64,000 nucleotides of DNA, taken from NCBI RefSeq assembly GCF_030252345.1, contig NZ_CP126980.1:5843501-5907500 (forward strand). The letters run 5' to 3'. Each line of letters begins with the position of its first letter. Within the stretch, counting starts at the first letter, position 1. This document shows, piece by piece, positions 50,528 to 60,244 of the stretch. This DNA comes from Actinoplanes oblitus. GTDB taxonomy: Bacteria; Actinomycetota; Actinomycetes; Mycobacteriales; Micromonosporaceae. The notes under the pieces were generated by a model that saw nothing but the letters and a program-made list of their open reading frames with translations, did not search any database and was not told the origin of the DNA. Both the position numbers and the translations under genes were made by a program.

Positions 50528-51300
50528 GTGCCCAACGAACGTCAGATCACCCGCTGGAACGGCGACACCGCCCGCCGCTGGCTGGCCGAACGGGAGCGCC
50601 ACGCCACCCTCCGCGAGCCCCTGCTGCCGCACCTGCTGACAACGGTCCGTCCGGGTGAGCGGGTGCTCGACGTGGCTGCGGCTGCGGGGACACCACTGTC
50701 GCCCTGGCCGGGACCGCCGCGGAGGTGCTCGGGCTGGACGTCTCCGAGCCGCTGCTGGCGATGGCGCCGGTCCGGGACGGCGCGCGCTACGAACTCGGCG
50801 ACGCGCAGGTCCATCCGCTGCCGCCGGGCCATTTCGACGTGGTGATCAGCAGTTTCGGGGTGATGTTCTTCGAGGATCCGGTGGCCGCTTTCGGCAACCT
50901 GCGCTCCGCGCTGCGCGCCGGTGGGCGGCTCGCCTTCCTCTGCTGGCAGGACGCTCTGGTGAACGAGGTGTTCGCGATTCCGCTGCGGGCCTTCCCGGCA
51001 GGCGAGGTGACCGTCGCGGACCCGTTCGCCGATCCGGCGTGGATCACCGGGATGCTGCGCGAGGCCGGGTTCGCCGGGGTACGGGTGACCGACGTCCGGG
51101 AATCCGTCCGGCTGGGCGACGACGTGCGCGACGTTCTGGCGTACGCGAAACGGGCCACCATGCTCCGGGATCTCCTGGACGTGACAGCGGACCGGGACCA
51201 CATTCTCGCCGCGGCCGCGGCGGGGTTCGCCGCCCGCGAGCGTCCGGACGGCGTCTGGGTGGAGGCCGCCGCCTACCTGGTCACCGCCACCGCCGACTAG
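50528..51300 (+). pseudogene. SAM-dependent methyltransferase with one-base deletion in motif I
   Basis: GTG start gives ERQITRWNGDTARRWLAERE, the known start of small-molecule class I methyltransferases, up to VLDVAAAAGTPLS. The +1 frame continues GDTTVALAGTAAEVLGLDVS and the rest of the fold to a stop at 51300. Motif I should read VLDVGCGCGDTT: adding one G to the GTGG at 50672-50675 restores it exactly. It is either a recent inactivating deletion or a base-call error in a G run; about 257 residues if repaired. Confidence 0.8.
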
Positions 51301-51382
51301 CTGTGCCCGTGTTTCGGAGTCCGGCCGAGTGCGCGGCGGTGGAGGTGGCATCGGCCGGCGACTGATTTGAGATGATCACCGG

Positions 51383-52399
51383 ATGAGCAGCTCACCCGTG
51401 ATCGCCGAGGTCCGCGGCCACCTGGGCCACCTGATCCTGAACCGGCCGCGGGCGATCAACGCCCTCACCCCGGAGATGGTCGCGATCATGCGGCGGTCGC
51501 TGGCCGCGTGGGCGACCGACGAGCGCGTGCGGACCGTGCTGATCAGCGGGGCGGGCGAGCGCGGGCTGTGCGCGGGCGGCGACATCCGGGCGATCCACGC
51601 CGACGCGGTCTCCGGCGGTACCGGGTCGCTGGATTTCTGGGCTGACGAGTATCGGCTGAACGCGACGATCGCGGCGTACCCGAAACCGATCGTCGCCTGG
51701 ATGGACGGCCTGGTGATGGGCGGCGGCATCGGGGTGTCGGCGCACGCCTCCACGCGTCTGGTCACCGAGCGGTCCCGGCTGGCGATGCCGGAGGTCGGTA
51801 TCGGCATGCACCCGGACGTCGGCGGCTCGTGGCTGCTCTCGCACGCGCCGGGCGAGCTCGGCACGCACCTGGCGCTGACCGGTTCGCCGGTGGGCGCGGC
51901 GGACGGGATCGCTGCCGGTCTCGCCGACCACTTCGTGCCGTCGGCACGGTTCGCCGAGCTGGCCGAGGCGCTCACCACGCGGCCGGTCGACCAGGTGCTC
52001 GCGGCGTTCGCCGAGATGGCGCCGGCCGGCGAGTTCGCGGGCGCCCGCGGCTGGATCGACGCCTGCTACCGCGGCGACTCGGTGAGCGCTGTCGTCGAGC
52101 GGCTGGCCCGGCACCCCGAGCCGGGCGCGCAGGCCGCCGCCAAGGAGATCGGCACGCGCTCGCCGACCGCTTTGACGATCACGCTGCGGTCGTTGCGCAG
52201 TGCCGCCGGGCTGCCGGATCTGCGGGCCGCGCTCGATCAGGAGCTGCGGCTGTCGGCGGCGATGCTGCGGCTGCCGGACCTGGCCGAGGGGATCCGGGCG
52301 CAGATCATCGACAAGGATCGCCGGCCGCGCTGGCAGCCGCCGACCCTGGCAGAGGTGCGGCCGGAGTCGATCGACGCGATCTTCGAGCAGCGGGACTAG
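51383..52399 (+). CDS. Enoyl-CoA hydratase / 3-hydroxyisobutyryl-CoA hydrolase family
   Basis: 338 residues, the length of HIBCH-type proteins. Crotonase oxyanion segments: GLCAGGDIRAIH and WMDGLVMGGGIGVSAHAS; LAMPEVGIGMHPDVGGSW with the catalytic Glu of this subgroup. HIBCH hydrolyses 3-hydroxyisobutyryl-CoA in valine breakdown; simple hydratase activity is the alternative. Single gene; convergent with the F420-type reductase. Confidence 0.87.
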   Translation: MSSSPVIAEVRGHLGHLILNRPRAINALTPEMVAIMRRSLAAWATDERVRTVLISGAGERGLCAGGDIRAIHADAVSGGTGSLDFWADEYRLNATIAAYPKPIVAWMDGLVMGGGIGVSAHASTRLVTERSRLAMPEVGIGMHPDVGGSWLLSHAPGELGTHLALTGSPVGAADGIAAGLADHFVPSARFAELAEALTTRPVDQVLAAFAEMAPAGEFAGARGWIDACYRGDSVSAVVERLARHPEPGAQAAAKEIGTRSPTALTITLRSLRSAAGLPDLRAALDQELRLSAAMLRLPDLAEGIRAQIIDKDRRPRWQPPTLAEVRPESIDAIFEQRD

Positions 52400-52462
52400 C
52401 GGCCGGCCGGCGCGGAGAGGCCAGCGGCGGGACGACACGGCCGGCAGACGCGGCGGGACGAC

Positions 52463-52924
52463 CTAGCGCGGGATCAGGCGGAAGACCCGGATCGTCCGGT
52501 GCGAGGCGGTCTCCCGGTAGCGCCGATACCCCGGCCACTGGTCGACGAACGCCTGCCACAGCCGCTCCCGATCCTCCCCGGACGCCTCCCGCGCCTCGAC
52601 GGCGATGTCCCGCCCGCCCAGGGTCACCGTCGCGTGCGGCTGGGCGGTCAGGTTGTGCACCCAGCCCGGCGCCTTCTCGCCACCCCAGTTGGAGCCGACG
52701 ACGACGTACGCCTCCCCGTCGGCCACGAACTGCAGCGGACTCTGCCGCGGCTCCCCGCTGCGCCGCCCCACCGTGGTCAGCAACAGCCCGGGCGCCATCC
52801 CGAGCGCCACCACGCGCCCCCGGGTCGCCCGGCTCAGCCACCGGTCCATCGTCACCACACGCCGCGCGACAGGCGTGAAAAAGGGCGCGTCGCCGACCGC
52901 CCGCCAGAACTTCCGCCACACCAC
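52463..52924 (-). CDS. Deazaflavin (F420)-dependent nitroreductase family protein
   Basis: 153 residues. LLLTTVGRRSGEPRQSPLQF, VVVGSNWGGEKAPGWVHNL and VTLGGRDIAVEAREA match the Ddn/FDOR-B proteins that use F420H2 and are restricted mainly to actinobacteria. It reduces quinone-like or nitro compounds in the membrane vicinity. GTG start at 52922-52924 (two successive GTG codons). Confidence 0.86.
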   Translation of the reverse strand: MVWRKFWRAVGDAPFFTPVARRVVTMDRWLSRATRGRVVALGMAPGLLLTTVGRRSGEPRQSPLQFVADGEAYVVVGSNWGGEKAPGWVHNLTAQPHATVTLGGRDIAVEAREASGEDRERLWQAFVDQWPGYRRYRETASHRTIRVFRLIPR

Positions 52925-53050
52925 GCGGAAAGCCTATGCAATCGCCCCGTGGCCTCGGCGGCGGCCCGGCGGAAACCCGCTCCGGGGTTCCGGAACCAAC
53001 AGCAAGGACAGTTCAACTTTCGACACAGGTCAATGTGTTGTAACGTCCGC

Positions 53051-53064
53051 TGGGAGCGCTCCCA
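53051..53064. promoter_or_regulatory. cebR box: CebR-type operator
   Basis: TGGGAGCGCTCCCA is a perfect 14-bp palindrome identical to the known CebR binding sequence of Streptomyces, which is released by cellobiose. It lies 27 nt before the cellulase start. A CebR regulator is not in this window. Confidence 0.85.
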
Positions 53065-53090
53065 CCTTCGCTCACAGAAGGAGTTCCCCC

Positions 53091-54209
53091 ATGTCCCGTT
53101 CCCTGCGCGGCCTGATCGCCGCGGGCCTGCTGGCCACCGCGGCCATCGCCGGAGTCGTGGCCGCCGGTCCGGCCCAGGCCGACACCCAGATCTGCGACCA
53201 GTACGGCTCCACCACCATCGGCGGTCGCTACGTCGTGATGAACAACCGCTGGGGTACCAGCGCCCAGCAGTGCATCAACGTCACCAGCACCGGCTTCGCC
53301 ATCACCAGCCAGCAGGGCGTCGGCAGCACCAGCGGCGCCCCGGTCTCCTACCCGGCGGTCTTCTACGGCTGCCACTACACCAACTGCTCGCCGGGCACCA
53401 ACCTGCCGATGCAGGTCAGCCAGATCAGCAGCGCGACCAGCAGCATCAGCTACAACTACGTCTCCGGCGCCACCTACGACGCGGCGTACGACATCTGGCT
53501 CGACCCGTCGCCGAGGAAGGACGGCGTGAACGCCCAGGAGATCATGATCTGGTTCAACCGGCAGGGCTCGATCCAGCCGATCGGTTCCCGGACCGCCACC
53601 GCCACCATCGGCGGCCGCACCTGGGAGGTGTGGACCGGCAGCAACGGTTCCAACGCCGTCGTCTCGTACGTCGCGCCGTCACCGATCACCAGCTGGAGCT
53701 TCAGCGTCCTGGACTTCATCAACGACACCAAGACGCGCAGCTCGGTCACCAACTCGTGGTACCTGACCAGCATCCAGGCCGGCTTCGAGCCGTGGATCGG
53801 CGGTACCGGCCTGGCCGTCACGAACTTCTCCGCAGCGGTCAACGGGGGCGGCAACCCGTCCACCCCACCGTCCAGCCCGGCGCCCGGTTCGGCGGCCTGC
53901 CGGGTCACCTACGCCACCAACGTCTGGAACACCGGCTTCACCGCCGACGTCACGGTGGCCAACACCGGGAACAGCGCGATCAACGGCTGGTCCCTCGGCT
54001 TCACGCTGCCCGGCGGACAGTCCATCACCGGCTCCTGGAACGCCACGCTGAGCGGCTCGTCCGGCGCGATCACCGCGCGCAACGCGAGCCACAACGGCAG
54101 CATCCCGGCCGGCGGCAGCACCTCGTTCGGCTTCCAGGGCACCTACAGCGGCTCGTTCGCCAGCCCGTCCGCGTTCACCCTGAACGGGACGGCCTGCTCC
54201 CGGGCCTGA
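53091..54209 (+). CDS. Secreted GH12 endoglucanase with CBM2
   Basis: 372 residues, ATG after AAGGAG. Signal peptide ends at ..GPAQA. GH12 domain: ICDQYGSTTIGGRYVVMNNR, WLDPSP, and the catalytic nucleophile Glu in NAQEIMIWFNR; acid/base Glu in IQAGFEPWIGG. A Pro/Ser linker (NPSTPPSSPAPGS) joins it to a CBM2 (CRVTYATNVWNTGFTADVTV ... LNGTAC). It cuts internal beta-1,4-glucan bonds while attached to cellulose. The CebR box upstream indicates induction by cello-oligosaccharides. Confidence 0.93.
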   Translation: MSRSLRGLIAAGLLATAAIAGVVAAGPAQADTQICDQYGSTTIGGRYVVMNNRWGTSAQQCINVTSTGFAITSQQGVGSTSGAPVSYPAVFYGCHYTNCSPGTNLPMQVSQISSATSSISYNYVSGATYDAAYDIWLDPSPRKDGVNAQEIMIWFNRQGSIQPIGSRTATATIGGRTWEVWTGSNGSNAVVSYVAPSPITSWSFSVLDFINDTKTRSSVTNSWYLTSIQAGFEPWIGGTGLAVTNFSAAVNGGGNPSTPPSSPAPGSAACRVTYATNVWNTGFTADVTVANTGNSAINGWSLGFTLPGGQSITGSWNATLSGSSGAITARNASHNGSIPAGGSTSFGFQGTYSGSFASPSAFTLNGTACSRA

Positions 54210-54217
54210 TCCGGGTC

Positions 54218-54247
54218 ACCCGGTCCGGCAGCGATGCCGGACCGGGT
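54218..54247. terminator. Bidirectional terminator hairpin
   Basis: ACCCGGTCCGGCA and TGCCGGACCGGGT pair perfectly (13 bp) around GCGA, ending at the last base before the convergent sdaA stop. Confidence 0.78.
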
Positions 54248-55537
54248 TCAGCACTCGATGACGTTGACCGCGAGCCCGCCGCGCGACGTCTCCTTGTACT
54301 TGATCTTCATGTCGGCGCCGGTCTCCTTCATGGTCTTGATGACCTTGTCGAGCGACACGTGATGCCGGCCGTCCCCGCGCAGCGCCATCCGGGCCGCGGT
54401 GACCGCCTTGACCGCCGCCATCCCGTTCCGCTCGATACACGGGATCTGCACCAACCCGCCCACCGGGTCGCAGGTCAGCCCCAGGTTGTGCTCCATGCCG
54501 ATCTCGGCGGCGTTCTCCACCTGCTCCGGCGTCCCGCCGAGCACCTCGGCCAGCCCGGCCGCCGCCATCGCGCACGCCGAGCCGACCTCGCCCTGGCAGC
54601 CGACCTCGGCACCGGAGATCGACCCGTTCTCCTTGAAGAGCAGCCCGATCGCCCCCGCCGTCAGCAGGAACCGGACCACGCCCTCGGGCGAGGCACCGGG
54701 CACGAAGTCCATGTAGTAGCTGAGCACCGCCGGGATGATCCCCGCGGCGCCGTTGGTGGGCGCGGTCACCACGCGACCTCCGGCGGCGTTCTCCTCGTTG
54801 ACCGCCATCGCGTACGCCGTCAGCCACTCCATCGCGTGCACCTGCGGATCACCGGCGGCACGCAGCTGGCGCGCGGTCGCCGCGGCCCGGCGCCGCACCT
54901 TGAGGCCGCCGGGCAGCACCCCCTCGGCGTCCAGTCCCGCGGTGACGCACTCGCGCATCACCGCCCAGATGCCGAGCAGCCCCTCGTGCACCTGGTCGGC
55001 GGACCGCCAGGCCTCCTCGTTGGCCAGCATGATCCGGGAGATCGACAGTCCGGTCGTCCGGGTCAGCTCCAGCAGCTCCGCGCCGGAGGCGAAGGGATGC
55101 CGCACCACCGTCGCGTCCGGAGTCGTCATCGACGACACGACGAACCCGCCGCCGACCGAGAAGTACTTCTTGCTGAACAGCTCGGCACCGGCGGCGTCCA
55201 GCGCCGTGAAGATCATCCCGTTGGGGTGCTCCGGCAACGCCCGCCGGCGGTGCAGGACCAGGTCGACGTCGAGCGACCCGATCCGGCCGTCGGACGGCGG
55301 TTCCAGGGCGGTGTCGACGGTTTCCGGGTCGTGCCCCATCAGGCCGAGCAGCACCGCCCGGGGCGTACCGTGCCCGTGCCCGGTGGCGCCGAGCGACCCG
55401 AACAGCTCGGCCCGCACCGCCGCCACCCGCGGGTCGAGATGCGCGGTGAACATCCGGGCCGCGCGCATCGGTCCCACGGTGTGCGAGCTCGACGGCCCGA
55501 TCCCGATCGAGAAGAGGTCAAAGACGGAGACAGCCAC
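54248..55537 (-). CDS. sdaA: L-serine ammonia-lyase (iron-sulfur type)
   Basis: About 429 residues, the single-chain form with beta and alpha domains. [21 protein letters not shown] is the diagnostic N-terminus; [16 protein letters not shown] and [16 protein letters not shown] hold the Cys ligands of the [4Fe-4S] cluster. It turns serine into pyruvate and ammonia. I use the GTG at 55535-55537 (GGGCGGGG upstream); an ATG four codons earlier is possible. It follows gcvT-gcvH on one strand, so glycine can be made into serine-derived pyruvate when abundant. Confidence 0.93.
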   Translation of the reverse strand: MAVSVFDLFSIGIGPSSSHTVGPMRAARMFTAHLDPRVAAVRAELFGSLGATGHGHGTPRAVLLGLMGHDPETVDTALEPPSDGRIGSLDVDLVLHRRRALPEHPNGMIFTALDAAGAELFSKKYFSVGGGFVVSSMTTPDATVVRHPFASGAELLELTRTTGLSISRIMLANEEAWRSADQVHEGLLGIWAVMRECVTAGLDAEGVLPGGLKVRRRAAATARQLRAAGDPQVHAMEWLTAYAMAVNEENAAGGRVVTAPTNGAAGIIPAVLSYYMDFVPGASPEGVVRFLLTAGAIGLLFKENGSISGAEVGCQGEVGSACAMAAAGLAEVLGGTPEQVENAAEIGMEHNLGLTCDPVGGLVQIPCIERNGMAAVKAVTAARMALRGDGRHHVSLDKVIKTMKETGADMKIKYKETSRGGLAVNVIEC

Positions 55538-55576
55538 GGCCCCGCCCATCGGCGCGCGACCCGGCGAGCTGAGGCA

Positions 55577-55936
55577 TCACGACGCCTCCCCCGCGACCAG
55601 CGCCTCGTACTCGGTGTCGGAGAGCGTCTCCGGCGTCCCGCTGACCCGCAACCGGTAGAGCCAGCCCTTGCCGTACGGGTCCGAGTTGATCAGTGCCGGG
55701 TCGTCGACGACCGCCTGGTTGATCTCGACGATCTCGCCGTCGGCGGGCGCGTAGACCTCGCTCACCGATTTCGTCGACTCGATCTCGCCGGCCGGGTCGC
55801 CGGCGCTCACCACGGTGCCCACCTCGGGCAGCTCGACGAAGACGACGTCACCGAGCGCGTCCGCGGCGAACGAGGTGATGCCGACGGTGGCGATCTCCTC
55901 CTCGGTCAGCCATTCGTGATCCTTGGTGAACCGCAT
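55577..55936 (-). CDS. gcvH: Glycine cleavage system H protein
   Basis: 119 residues. TKDHEWLTEEEIATVGITSF at the start, and IESTKSVSEVYAP with the Lys that carries lipoate. It shuttles the aminomethyl group between P, T and L proteins. 13 nt after gcvT; sdaA follows 39 nt later. Confidence 0.96.
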   Translation of the reverse strand: MRFTKDHEWLTEEEIATVGITSFAADALGDVVFVELPEVGTVVSAGDPAGEIESTKSVSEVYAPADGEIVEINQAVVDDPALINSDPYGKGWLYRLRVSGTPETLSDTEYEALVAGEAS

Positions 55937-55949
55937 CAGTACGCCCCCG

Positions 55950-56984
55950 TCACCGCTTGTAGAAGGGAAGTTTGACGATCTCGGCGTCCTCGCGGGTGCC
56001 GCGGACGTCGACCACCACCGCCGTCGTGCCGGTGGCGACGTAGGCCATCGCGATCGGGTGGCCGAGCGTCGGCGACGGCGCCCCGCTGGTCACCTCGCCG
56101 ACCTTCGCCCCGGTCACCGCGTCCAGCACGGCGTGCCCGGCCCGCGGCGACCGCCGGCCCCGGGTGACCAGCCCGACCAGCTCGGTGTCGGGGACCACCG
56201 CCCGCAACGCCGCCGCGCCGACGAAGTCCGACTTGTCCAGCGCGACGATCCGGCCCAGCCCGGCGTGGAACGGCGTGGTGCGTACCGTCAGCTCGTGACC
56301 GTAGAGCGGCATCCCGGCCTCCAGCCGCAGCGTGTCCCGGCAGGCCAGCCCGGCGGGCTGGGCACCGGCGGCCGCCGCCCACGCCCAGATCGCCTCGGCG
56401 TCCTCGTTGGCGCAGTAGATCTCGAACCCGTCCTCGCCGGTGTACCCGGTCCGCGCCAGCAGCACGTCCTTCCCGGCCAGCCGCTCCGCCTCGATCCCGT
56501 AGTAGCGCAGCTCGGGGTGCTCCCCGACGATCTTCACGGCGTCCGGGCCCTGCACCGCGAGCAGCGCCCGGTCGAGCGCGGTGATCGTCACCGCGTACCC
56601 ACCGGAGTACTCGCCGAGCATGGCCAGCACGATCGGCGCGTTGGCGGCGTTCGCCACCACCAGGAACCGCTGCGCCTCCAGCCGGTAGACGACCAGGTCG
56701 TCGAGCACTCCACCGTTGGTGTGGCACAGCATCGTGTACTTGGCGCGCCCCACGGCGATCGCCGACAGCCGGCCGACCAGCGCGTAATCCAGGAAGGCGG
56801 CGGCTTCCGGCCCGCTGACCTCGATCTGTCCCATGTGGCCGAGATCGAAGAGACCAACCGATTGGCGTACGGCGTGGTGCTCGGCGACGTCACTGCCGTA
56901 CCGGACCGGCATCTCCCAGCCGGCGAACTCGGTGAACGAGGCGCCGAGGCGCTGGTGAACGTGGTGAAGCGCGGTGCGTCGCAA
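55950..56984 (-). CDS. gcvT: Glycine cleavage system T protein (aminomethyltransferase)
   Basis: 344 residues. Core: FTEFAGWEMPVRYGSDVAEH, GLFDLGHMGQIEVSGP, LLARTGYTGEDGFEIY, ACRDTLRLEAGMPLYGHEL, FHAGLGRIV. It transfers the methylene group from H protein to tetrahydrofolate. The start appears to be TTG at 56982-56984 with GAGGAG 8 nt upstream; extension further upstream would run into the riboswitch. gcvP is not in the operon. Confidence 0.93.
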   Translation of the reverse strand: MRRTALHHVHQRLGASFTEFAGWEMPVRYGSDVAEHHAVRQSVGLFDLGHMGQIEVSGPEAAAFLDYALVGRLSAIAVGRAKYTMLCHTNGGVLDDLVVYRLEAQRFLVVANAANAPIVLAMLGEYSGGYAVTITALDRALLAVQGPDAVKIVGEHPELRYYGIEAERLAGKDVLLARTGYTGEDGFEIYCANEDAEAIWAWAAAAGAQPAGLACRDTLRLEAGMPLYGHELTVRTTPFHAGLGRIVALDKSDFVGAAALRAVVPDTELVGLVTRGRRSPRAGHAVLDAVTGAKVGEVTSGAPSPTLGHPIAMAYVATGTTAVVVDVRGTREDAEIVKLPFYKR

Positions 56985-57010
56985 CGGGGAGGCTCCTCGG
57001 CAGTCGGCCT

Positions 57011-57198
57011 CCCTCGCTCTGTCATGGGGCCTGAGAGGTTCACCGCCGGGGCGGCTTGCACCTTGGGCGCAGCTCACGGGAGCTGACTTTCCAGAGTCGC
57101 CTGACCGTTGCGGTACGTGGGCCTGAGAGATTCTTGAGGGAGATTTGCTCCTTCGGCGACCCGCCCGCCGGTGATGGCGAGCGAGTGCTCTCCCGCAG
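57011..57198 (-). promoter_or_regulatory. gcvT element: Tandem glycine riboswitch
   Basis: On the minus strand two aptamer halves follow each other: CGGGAGAGC ... GCCGAAGGAGCAA ... AATCTCTCAGGCCC, then GGCGACTCTGGAAAG ... CCCAAGGTGCAAG ... AACCTCTCAGGCCCCATGAC. These are the conserved segments of the two glycine aptamers. It ends about 26 nt before the gcvT start, so it controls the whole gcvT-gcvH-sdaA unit, turning it on when glycine is abundant. Confidence 0.93.
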
Positions 57199-57258
57199 CG
57201 GTGTCGCGGCGAAGTCTTCTTTTGTGTCTGACGAAGCTATCAGGCCCGGCCGGGGCCA

Positions 57259-57717
57259 TCAAGATCCACTGATCGTGTCGCCCTTCTCCGCCGCCGCGGC
57301 CAGCCGGCCCAGGGCCGGCAGCGCCGAGAGGATCGTCTCGCAGTCGGCCGGGTCCAGCCGATCGAAGAGCCGGTCCAGGGTCTGCGCGTAGTGCGTGTAG
57401 GTGCGGGCCACCACGTCCCGCCCCGCCTGCGTCACCCCGACCAGGACGCCGCGCCCGTCGTTCGGGTCCGGCACCCGCTGGACCAGCCCGGACTTCTCCA
57501 TCCGCCCGATCAGCTGGGTCATGCCGGGCTGTGACGCCCGGGTCAGCTTGGCCAGGTCGGTGACCCGCCCCGGGCCGGCGTCGGCGAGCCGGCGCAGCAC
57601 CGAGAGGGCGATCGAGCTGGGGTTGTCCGGGCTCTCCAACTGCCGCAGGAACCGGACCAGCTGCGCGAGCACCGGCAACAACTGTGATCCACGACTCTCG
57701 TCGCCCACCATCTGCAT
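57259..57717 (-). CDS. MarR family transcriptional regulator
   Basis: 152 residues. [40 protein letters not shown] and [15 protein letters not shown] are the MarR winged helix. The start at 57715-57717 is ATG. It is upstream of the riboswitch on the same strand, but the riboswitch probably has its own promoter, since a GATAGCT-like element lies between. Target unknown. Confidence 0.88.
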   Translation of the reverse strand: MQMVGDESRGSQLLPVLAQLVRFLRQLESPDNPSSIALSVLRRLADAGPGRVTDLAKLTRASQPGMTQLIGRMEKSGLVQRVPDPNDGRGVLVGVTQAGRDVVARTYTHYAQTLDRLFDRLDPADCETILSALPALGRLAAAAEKGDTISGS

Positions 57718-58027
57718 AACCTCATTATGGAACTACTGTCGACACCCTCCCCATCCTTTCCTACGCGGAGCCGGACCGGCGAACACGGCTCCCGGCCTGT
57801 CGCCGTCCCGCCGGCCGGCGCCGGCGGTTGCGTCCGGGCGCCGGGGACGACCGCCCGGGCCAGCCGAGCGGCCGGCGCGCCGGCCGCCGAAACGCCCACT
57901 CCACACGCCGGTGATTCCCGGTCGTTCCGGGGTCAGGGCGGGACGACGGCTGCCGATAGGGACGGTGGATCCCGTGTGCGGGCGGTCACGACGGTGTTGC
58001 CGCCGGCCGGGAGCATGGGGGTTAACG
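57718..58027. other. Intergenic region, 310 bases
   Basis: Between marR and a chemotaxis receptor gene transcribed away from each other. I see no conserved frame; it should hold both promoters. GC-rich inverted segments around 57820-57890 are of low complexity only. Confidence 0.4.
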
Positions 58028-59464
58028 GTGCGCTGGTTGAACGATCTGTCGGTACGCCTGAAGTTCTACGCGGCGGTGCTGGTCGCAGCGCTGGCCGCGG
58101 TCGCGGTGGGCGTGCTGGGCCTGTCCCGGCTGAGCGCGACAGCCGACGCGGCGGAGTATCTGTACAGCCAGAACCTGGTACCGATCGCCCAGCTCGGCGA
58201 AGTCGGCCAGGGGGTGCAACGCTCCTGGAGCGGCCTGATGCAACTCCTGGTCAGCCACGACGCGGCCGCGATGGCCGAGGACAAGCAGGCGATCGCCGAG
58301 GCGGACACGGCGACCGACAAGGCCTTCGCCGACTACACCGCCACCGACATGACCGGCCGGGAGGAGGCGGTCGGACGGTTCCGCACCGCGCTGGCCGCGC
58401 TGCGCAAGGCGCGGGACGAGCAGATGGCGCCGCTGGCCATCGCCAGCGACCTCCGCGGGTTCGAGAAGGTCCGCGACGCGGCGGGACGGCCGGCGCTGGA
58501 CGCCGCGGAGGGCGCCCTGTCCGATCTGGTGGCCATCGAGACCCGGGTGGCGCGGGAGAAACGCGCCGAGACGGCAGCCTCGTACCGGAGCGCGCGTACC
58601 CAAATGATGGTGTTTCTGGTCATCGGGGTCGGCCTGTCCCTGACGCTGGCGACGCTGGTGATCCGCGGGATCATGAGCACGCTGAGCGCGGTGGGCCGGG
58701 TCAGCCGGGCCCTGGCCACCGGTGACCTGACCGTCGCCGCGGCGGTCACCGGCCGCGACGAGGTGGGCCGGATGGCCACCGAACTGGACACCGGCATCGC
58801 CTCGGTGCGGAGCAGCGTGGACCGGATGGGGCAGCTGGCGGTCACCCTGTCCTCCGCCTCCGACCAGCTGTCCTCGATCAGCGTGCAGTTGCAGTCCGGC
58901 GCGGCCGACGCGGCCGAGCGGGCCAACACCGCGATGGCCGCCTCCGAGGAGATCAACACCGGGGTACAGACGATCGCCGCCGGGGCGGAGCAGATGAGCG
59001 CGTCGATCGCCGAGATCGCCTCCAGCGCGGCCCAGGCGGCCGAGGTGTCCCAGCAGGGCACGTCGGTCGCGCAGCGGACCACCGCCCAGGTGGCTGAGCT
59101 GGGCGAGGCCAGCGCGGAGATCGGCGACGTGGTCCGCCTGATCACCACGATCGCCGAGCAGACCAACCTGCTGGCACTGAACGCGACGATCGAGGCGGCC
59201 CGGGCCGGCGAACTCGGCAAGGGCTTCGCCGTCGTGGCCGGCGAGGTGAAGGACCTGGCCCAGCAGACCGCCACCACCGCCGAGATGAGCCGTTCGGTGG
59301 CGGAGGCCGCGACCAGCAGCGGCGAGGTCGCCCGGACCGTCTCCGGCGTGGCGGAGGTCGCCTCCTCCACCGCCGAGGCGGCCCGCTCCACCCAGCAGGC
59401 GGCGGCGAGCCTCACCGGCATGGCCACCGACCTGACCGGCCTGGTCGGCGCGTTCCGCTACTGA
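58028..59464 (+). CDS. Methyl-accepting chemotaxis protein
   Basis: 478 residues, GTG start. TM1 (~12-32), an external four-helix-bundle (4HB_MCP) sensor (~33-185), TM2 (~195-215), a HAMP domain ([15 protein letters not shown]) and a signalling coiled coil with the hairpin tip [19 protein letters not shown] and [17 protein letters not shown]. It would sense a ligand outside and control CheA/CheW. Its presence fits a motile-spore genus such as Actinoplanes. No che genes are close by. Confidence 0.93.
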   Translation: MRWLNDLSVRLKFYAAVLVAALAAVAVGVLGLSRLSATADAAEYLYSQNLVPIAQLGEVGQGVQRSWSGLMQLLVSHDAAAMAEDKQAIAEADTATDKAFADYTATDMTGREEAVGRFRTALAALRKARDEQMAPLAIASDLRGFEKVRDAAGRPALDAAEGALSDLVAIETRVAREKRAETAASYRSARTQMMVFLVIGVGLSLTLATLVIRGIMSTLSAVGRVSRALATGDLTVAAAVTGRDEVGRMATELDTGIASVRSSVDRMGQLAVTLSSASDQLSSISVQLQSGAADAAERANTAMAASEEINTGVQTIAAGAEQMSASIAEIASSAAQAAEVSQQGTSVAQRTTAQVAELGEASAEIGDVVRLITTIAEQTNLLALNATIEAARAGELGKGFAVVAGEVKDLAQQTATTAEMSRSVAEAATSSGEVARTVSGVAEVASSTAEAARSTQQAAASLTGMATDLTGLVGAFRY

Positions 59465-59469
59465 CGGGG

Positions 59470-59496
59470 ACGGCCCGGCCGACCTGGCCGGGCCGT
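59470..59496. terminator. Bidirectional terminator hairpin
   Basis: ACGGCCCGGCC and GGCCGGGCCGT pair perfectly around GACCT between convergent genes, followed by TCGTT. Confidence 0.75.
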
Positions 59497-59508
59497 CGTT
59501 CGCAACGG

Positions 59509-60054
59509 TCAGCCGAGGCCGATCCGCCAGCTCTGGGCAAGGGTGCCGTTGCAGGTGAACAACTGCACCGCCAGACCGGGCGACCCGGACGCGCCGGGCA
59601 CGTCCAGGCAGAAGTTGTTGGTGGTCCGGCCCACCCAGGTGCGCAGGACGACGTTGCCGGGCACGGCACCGGTCGCCACCCACTGGGCGTTGCTGGCGGT
59701 GCGCCCGCTGCCGTCGGTGATGGCGCAGTTGCCGGCCACCACGATCCCGTGATCGATCGGTATGTCACCGACCGAGATGCAGCCGGCGCCGGCGCCGTTG
59801 ACGAACCAGTACCGGCCGCCGCCGTTGCCGAGCAGCGTCCAGGCCTGGTCCGGCTTGCCGGTGCAGGTCATCTGGAGGATCCGGCTGTCGAAGCCGGCCT
59901 CCGGCTGCAGGCACAGGCCGTTGCCGGCGTTCTTGACGGGATGCTGTTCGCCGGCGAACTGGGCACTGGCGCCACCCGAGACCACGAGCAGCCCCACCGA
60001 CGCCATCACCAGCACCAGCACCAGACGAACCGTTCCCCGCAGGCTTGCCACCAT
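59509..60054 (-). CDS. Secreted ricin-type beta-trefoil lectin
   Basis: 181 residues. Signal peptide with LVLVLVMASVGLLVVSGGAS. One ricin domain (CBM13-like) follows: NAGNGLCLQPEAG, PDQAWTLL, NNFCLDVPGAS, LFTCNGTLAQSWRI, with the QxW repeats written DQAW, NAQW and AQSW and three Cys pairs. It should bind galactose- or xylose-type glycans. Standalone, without a catalytic domain. Confidence 0.88.
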   Translation of the reverse strand: MVASLRGTVRLVLVLVMASVGLLVVSGGASAQFAGEQHPVKNAGNGLCLQPEAGFDSRILQMTCTGKPDQAWTLLGNGGGRYWFVNGAGAGCISVGDIPIDHGIVVAGNCAITDGSGRTASNAQWVATGAVPGNVVLRTWVGRTTNNFCLDVPGASGSPGLAVQLFTCNGTLAQSWRIGLG

Positions 60055-60244
60055 GGATGTCACTACCTCTCCGAGTCGGGAATGCCCTCGAAGGTAGGCG
60101 CGGATCCGCGGTCCCCGGATCGGTGAAGTCACGGACTTTTCCCGGTGCCGGCACCTATGTTCCGGTCCGGCTCGCCCGGCAGGAACAGCACACCGCTCCC
60201 GGTGAGCCCGGCGACGGTGGGCGTGTGGCAGCCTTGCCGCCCGC

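Noticed and set aside
52499..55975. Plus-strand ORF of 1158 codons
   Set aside because: Runs across the F420 reductase, GH12 cellulase, sdaA and gcvH in a wrong frame; low-complexity Arg/His/Gln composition and no start context.
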